Shown piece by piece: positions 5,947 to 7,591 of a stretch of DNA of 7,591 nucleotides. Where the stretch lies: assembly GCA_938012815.1 (NCBI GenBank), contig CALLVV010000092.1:1-7591 (forward strand), read 5' to 3'. The translations under genes and the position numbers were made by a program. Numbering within the stretch: the first letter of the stretch is position 1; every line of letters begins with the position of its first letter. The notes under the pieces were generated by a model. It saw nothing but the letters and a program-made list of their open reading frames with translations. It was not told the origin of the DNA and did no database searches. This DNA comes from an uncultured Propionibacteriaceae bacterium. Its GTDB lineage: Bacteria > Actinomycetota > Actinomycetes > Propionibacteriales > Propionibacteriaceae.

Positions 5947-7591
5947 GTGAGTGCAGAGTCGACCGCGCGGGTGAGTCTCAGGGCGCCGCTGACCGGCGTC
6001 ATGGTTCCCATCGAGGACGTGCCGGATCCGGTCTTCGCCAGAAAAATGGTCGGGGACGGATTCTCCATGGATCCCCTGGAGGGGAGGCTGACATCGCCGG
6101 TTCCCGGGGAGGTGGTGGATCTCCAGCCCTCCCACCACGCCGTCACCGTGCGCAGCGCCGAGGGGCTCGAAATCCTGATGCACATAGGCCTGGACACCGT
6201 CAGGTTGGGGGGCGACGGTTTCCGCGCCCACGTTTCCGAGGGGCAGCGGGTGGGCGCTGGTGACCTGCTGATCGACTTCGACCTTGACGACGTCGGCCGC
6301 AAGGCCAAGTCGCTGCTGACCCAGGTGGTGGTCACCAACACCGAGTTGCTCTCCGCCATCACCCCGGTCACGGGCCTGGTCAGCGGCGGAATCGACGAGG
6401 CCGCCGTGGTCGAACTCAAATCGCTGGAGGAGTCCACCCAGGAATCGGGAACCGCCGTCGACGCCGCATCGGATGCCCTCGTGGTGCCGAACCCGACCGG
6501 ACTCCACGCCCGCCCCACCGCCACGCTCGTGGCCCTCGCGAAGCAGTACCGCTCCGACATCCAGTTGCGCCGCGGCGATGACTCCGCCAACGCCAAGTCC
6601 ATCGTCGCGATCATGAGCCTCGCGGTTGCCTGCGGTGAGAAGGTCGTCGTCACCGCGCACGGAACCGACGCGAAGGAAGCCGTCGCCGCGATCTCCCGGG
6701 GCATCCGGGAGGGTCTCGGGGAGGACTGCCCGACCCTGCCCAGCGGCGGCGTCGTCGGCACGGAGGACACCATCCCGATACCCACCATCACGGAACCGGT
6801 GGCCGAGACCGCCGGGCCGCGGTCGGGTGACCGGAACCTGCTGCTCGGTGCCTCCGCGTCCCCGGGACTCGGTATCGGTCGCGTGGTGCAGCTCCACCAC
6901 GAGGACATCGTGGTCGAAGAGTTCGCCGAGGACCGGCACAAGGAGAGGCGCAAGCTGAACTCCGCCATCGACCGGGCCCTGCTGGACCTGTCCGCCCTGC
7001 AGAAACGGATGTCCGAGGAGGCCTCCGAGGAGAAGGCCGCGATCTTCGCGGCCCACCAGGAGATCCTGGGCGACCCCGAGCTGCTCGACCTGGCCGCCTC
7101 GGCCATCGACAAGGGTAAATCGGCGGCCTTCGCCTGGCGCGGTGCCTTCAACGCCTTCGCGGACCAGCTCGCGGGGTTGAAGAACGAGATCCTCGCGGGC
7201 CGCGCCAACGACGTGCGCGACGTCGGGCAGCGGGTGCTCGAGGAACTGACCGGCCAGCGCTCCGAGAAGGGAGAGCTGCCCGAGAACACCATCCTCGTGG
7301 CCGAGGAACTCACTCCCTCCGACACCGCGCAGCTGGACCGCAGCCGCGTGGTCGGTTTCGCGACCACCGGGGGCGGCGCGTCCTCCCACGTGGCGATCAT
7401 CGCCCGCTCCCTCGACATCCCCGCCGTCGCGGGCATCGAGGCCAGGGCCCTCGACATCGCCGACGGCACCCTCGTGGTGGTGCCCGGCGGCAGGCCCGAG
7501 GACCCCGACGTCATCGCCTCCCTGCTGGCGGCCTCCGACGTGCTGGGCACCGGCTGGTTCGGGGCCGTGGCCGCCGCGGCCGGTCCCGGCA
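5947..7591 (+). CDS. ptsP: Fused PTS phosphotransferase: EIIA(Glc)-HPr-Enzyme I (C-terminus beyond window)
   Basis: The frame is open from GTG 5947 (AAAGGAAG at 5932-5939) to the right edge, giving 548 residues. Residues about 10-155 form an EIIA(Glc) domain with PDPVFARKMVGDG. Active His79 lies in LMHIGLDTV and the partner His64 is 15 residues earlier, as in E. coli H75/H90. After a Ser/Thr-rich linker comes HPr (about 177-260) with NPTGLHARP (His187) and NAKSIVAIMSL (Ser218 equals the Ser46 site). A second linker (about 263-296) leads to Enzyme I from about 297, with the phospho-His loop GGGASSHVAIIARS (His481). One cytoplasmic polypeptide could thus carry phosphate from PEP through EI and HPr to EIIA and on to membrane EIIB/C permeases for glucose-family sugars or amino sugars. 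The order matches NagF-type multiphosphoryl transfer proteins. The PEP-binding barrel is not visible, and the sugar is unknown. The symbol is a family label only. Confidence 0.94.
   Translation, partial: MSAESTARVSLRAPLTGVMVPIEDVPDPVFARKMVGDGFSMDPLEGRLTSPVPGEVVDLQPSHHAVTVRSAEGLEILMHIGLDTVRLGGDGFRAHVSEGQRVGAGDLLIDFDLDDVGRKAKSLLTQVVVTNTELLSAITPVTGLVSGGIDEAAVVELKSLEESTQESGTAVDAASDALVVPNPTGLHARPTATLVALAKQYRSDIQLRRGDDSANAKSIVAIMSLAVACGEKVVVTAHGTDAKEAVAAISRGIREGLGEDCPTLPSGGVVGTEDTIPIPTITEPVAETAGPRSGDRNLLLGASASPGLGIGRVVQLHHEDIVVEEFAEDRHKERRKLNSAIDRALLDLSALQKRMSEEASEEKAAIFAAHQEILGDPELLDLAASAIDKGKSAAFAWRGAFNAFADQLAGLKNEILAGRANDVRDVGQRVLEELTGQRSEKGELPENTILVAEELTPSDTAQLDRSRVVGFATTGGGASSHVAIIARSLDIPAVAGIEARALDIADGTLVVVPGGRPEDPDVIASLLAASDVLGTGWFGAVAAAAGPG

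Noticed and set aside
5632..7550. Two minus-strand open frames (585 and 558 codons) opposite the PTS fusion
   Set aside because: The plus strand encodes three clear PTS domains with active-site histidines. The antisense products are Ser/Arg- or Gly/Asp-rich with no motif, and one also runs through the divergent promoter region.

Overview
The window looks like chromosome from a high-GC Gram-positive bacterium (Actinomycetota). GC at third codon positions is very high, which produces many long spurious reading frames. Start codons are often GTG, and the pilus cluster has the compact actinobacterial form with no outer-membrane secretin. A Propionibacteriaceae-like host is possible, but that is a guess.

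Layout: positions 1-5635 hold seven tightly packed genes, all on the minus strand. In transcription order (high to low coordinate) they are a CpaB-like SAF-domain membrane protein (5635-5030), a CpaE/TadZ-like MinD-fold protein with a degenerate P-loop (5030-4227), the secretion ATPase CpaF/TadA (4230-2800), the platform proteins TadB (2812-1961) and TadC (1959-1075), a 59-residue Flp-pilin-like peptide (991-812), and a membrane-anchored tandem-LysM protein (776 down to the window edge, incomplete). Together these form a Tad (tight adherence)/Flp-type pilus or pseudopilus machine: the ATPase powers assembly on the TadB/TadC platform, the small peptide is the best pilin candidate, and the LysM protein could link the machine to peptidoglycan. 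TadE/TadF-type pseudopilins and a prepilin peptidase are not in the window and may lie beyond position 1 or elsewhere.

A 311-base divergent intergenic region (5636-5946) separates this operon from a plus-strand gene that runs off the right edge. It is locally AT-rich and carries short repeats and palindromes. The plus-strand gene encodes a fused PTS phosphotransferase with the order EIIA(Glc)-HPr-Enzyme I. All three phosphoryl-accepting histidines are visible; the PEP-binding C-terminal barrel lies outside the window.

Both terminal genes (LysM protein and PTS fusion) begin at GTG and are cut by the window edges. The long frames opposite the real genes are judged to be shadows. I see no tRNA, rRNA, CRISPR array, insertion sequence or phage gene. 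Nothing here is clearly a new system. The parts most worth checking are the small pilin-like gene, the LysM protein, the P-loop-less CpaE-like protein and the repeats in the divergent promoter region.
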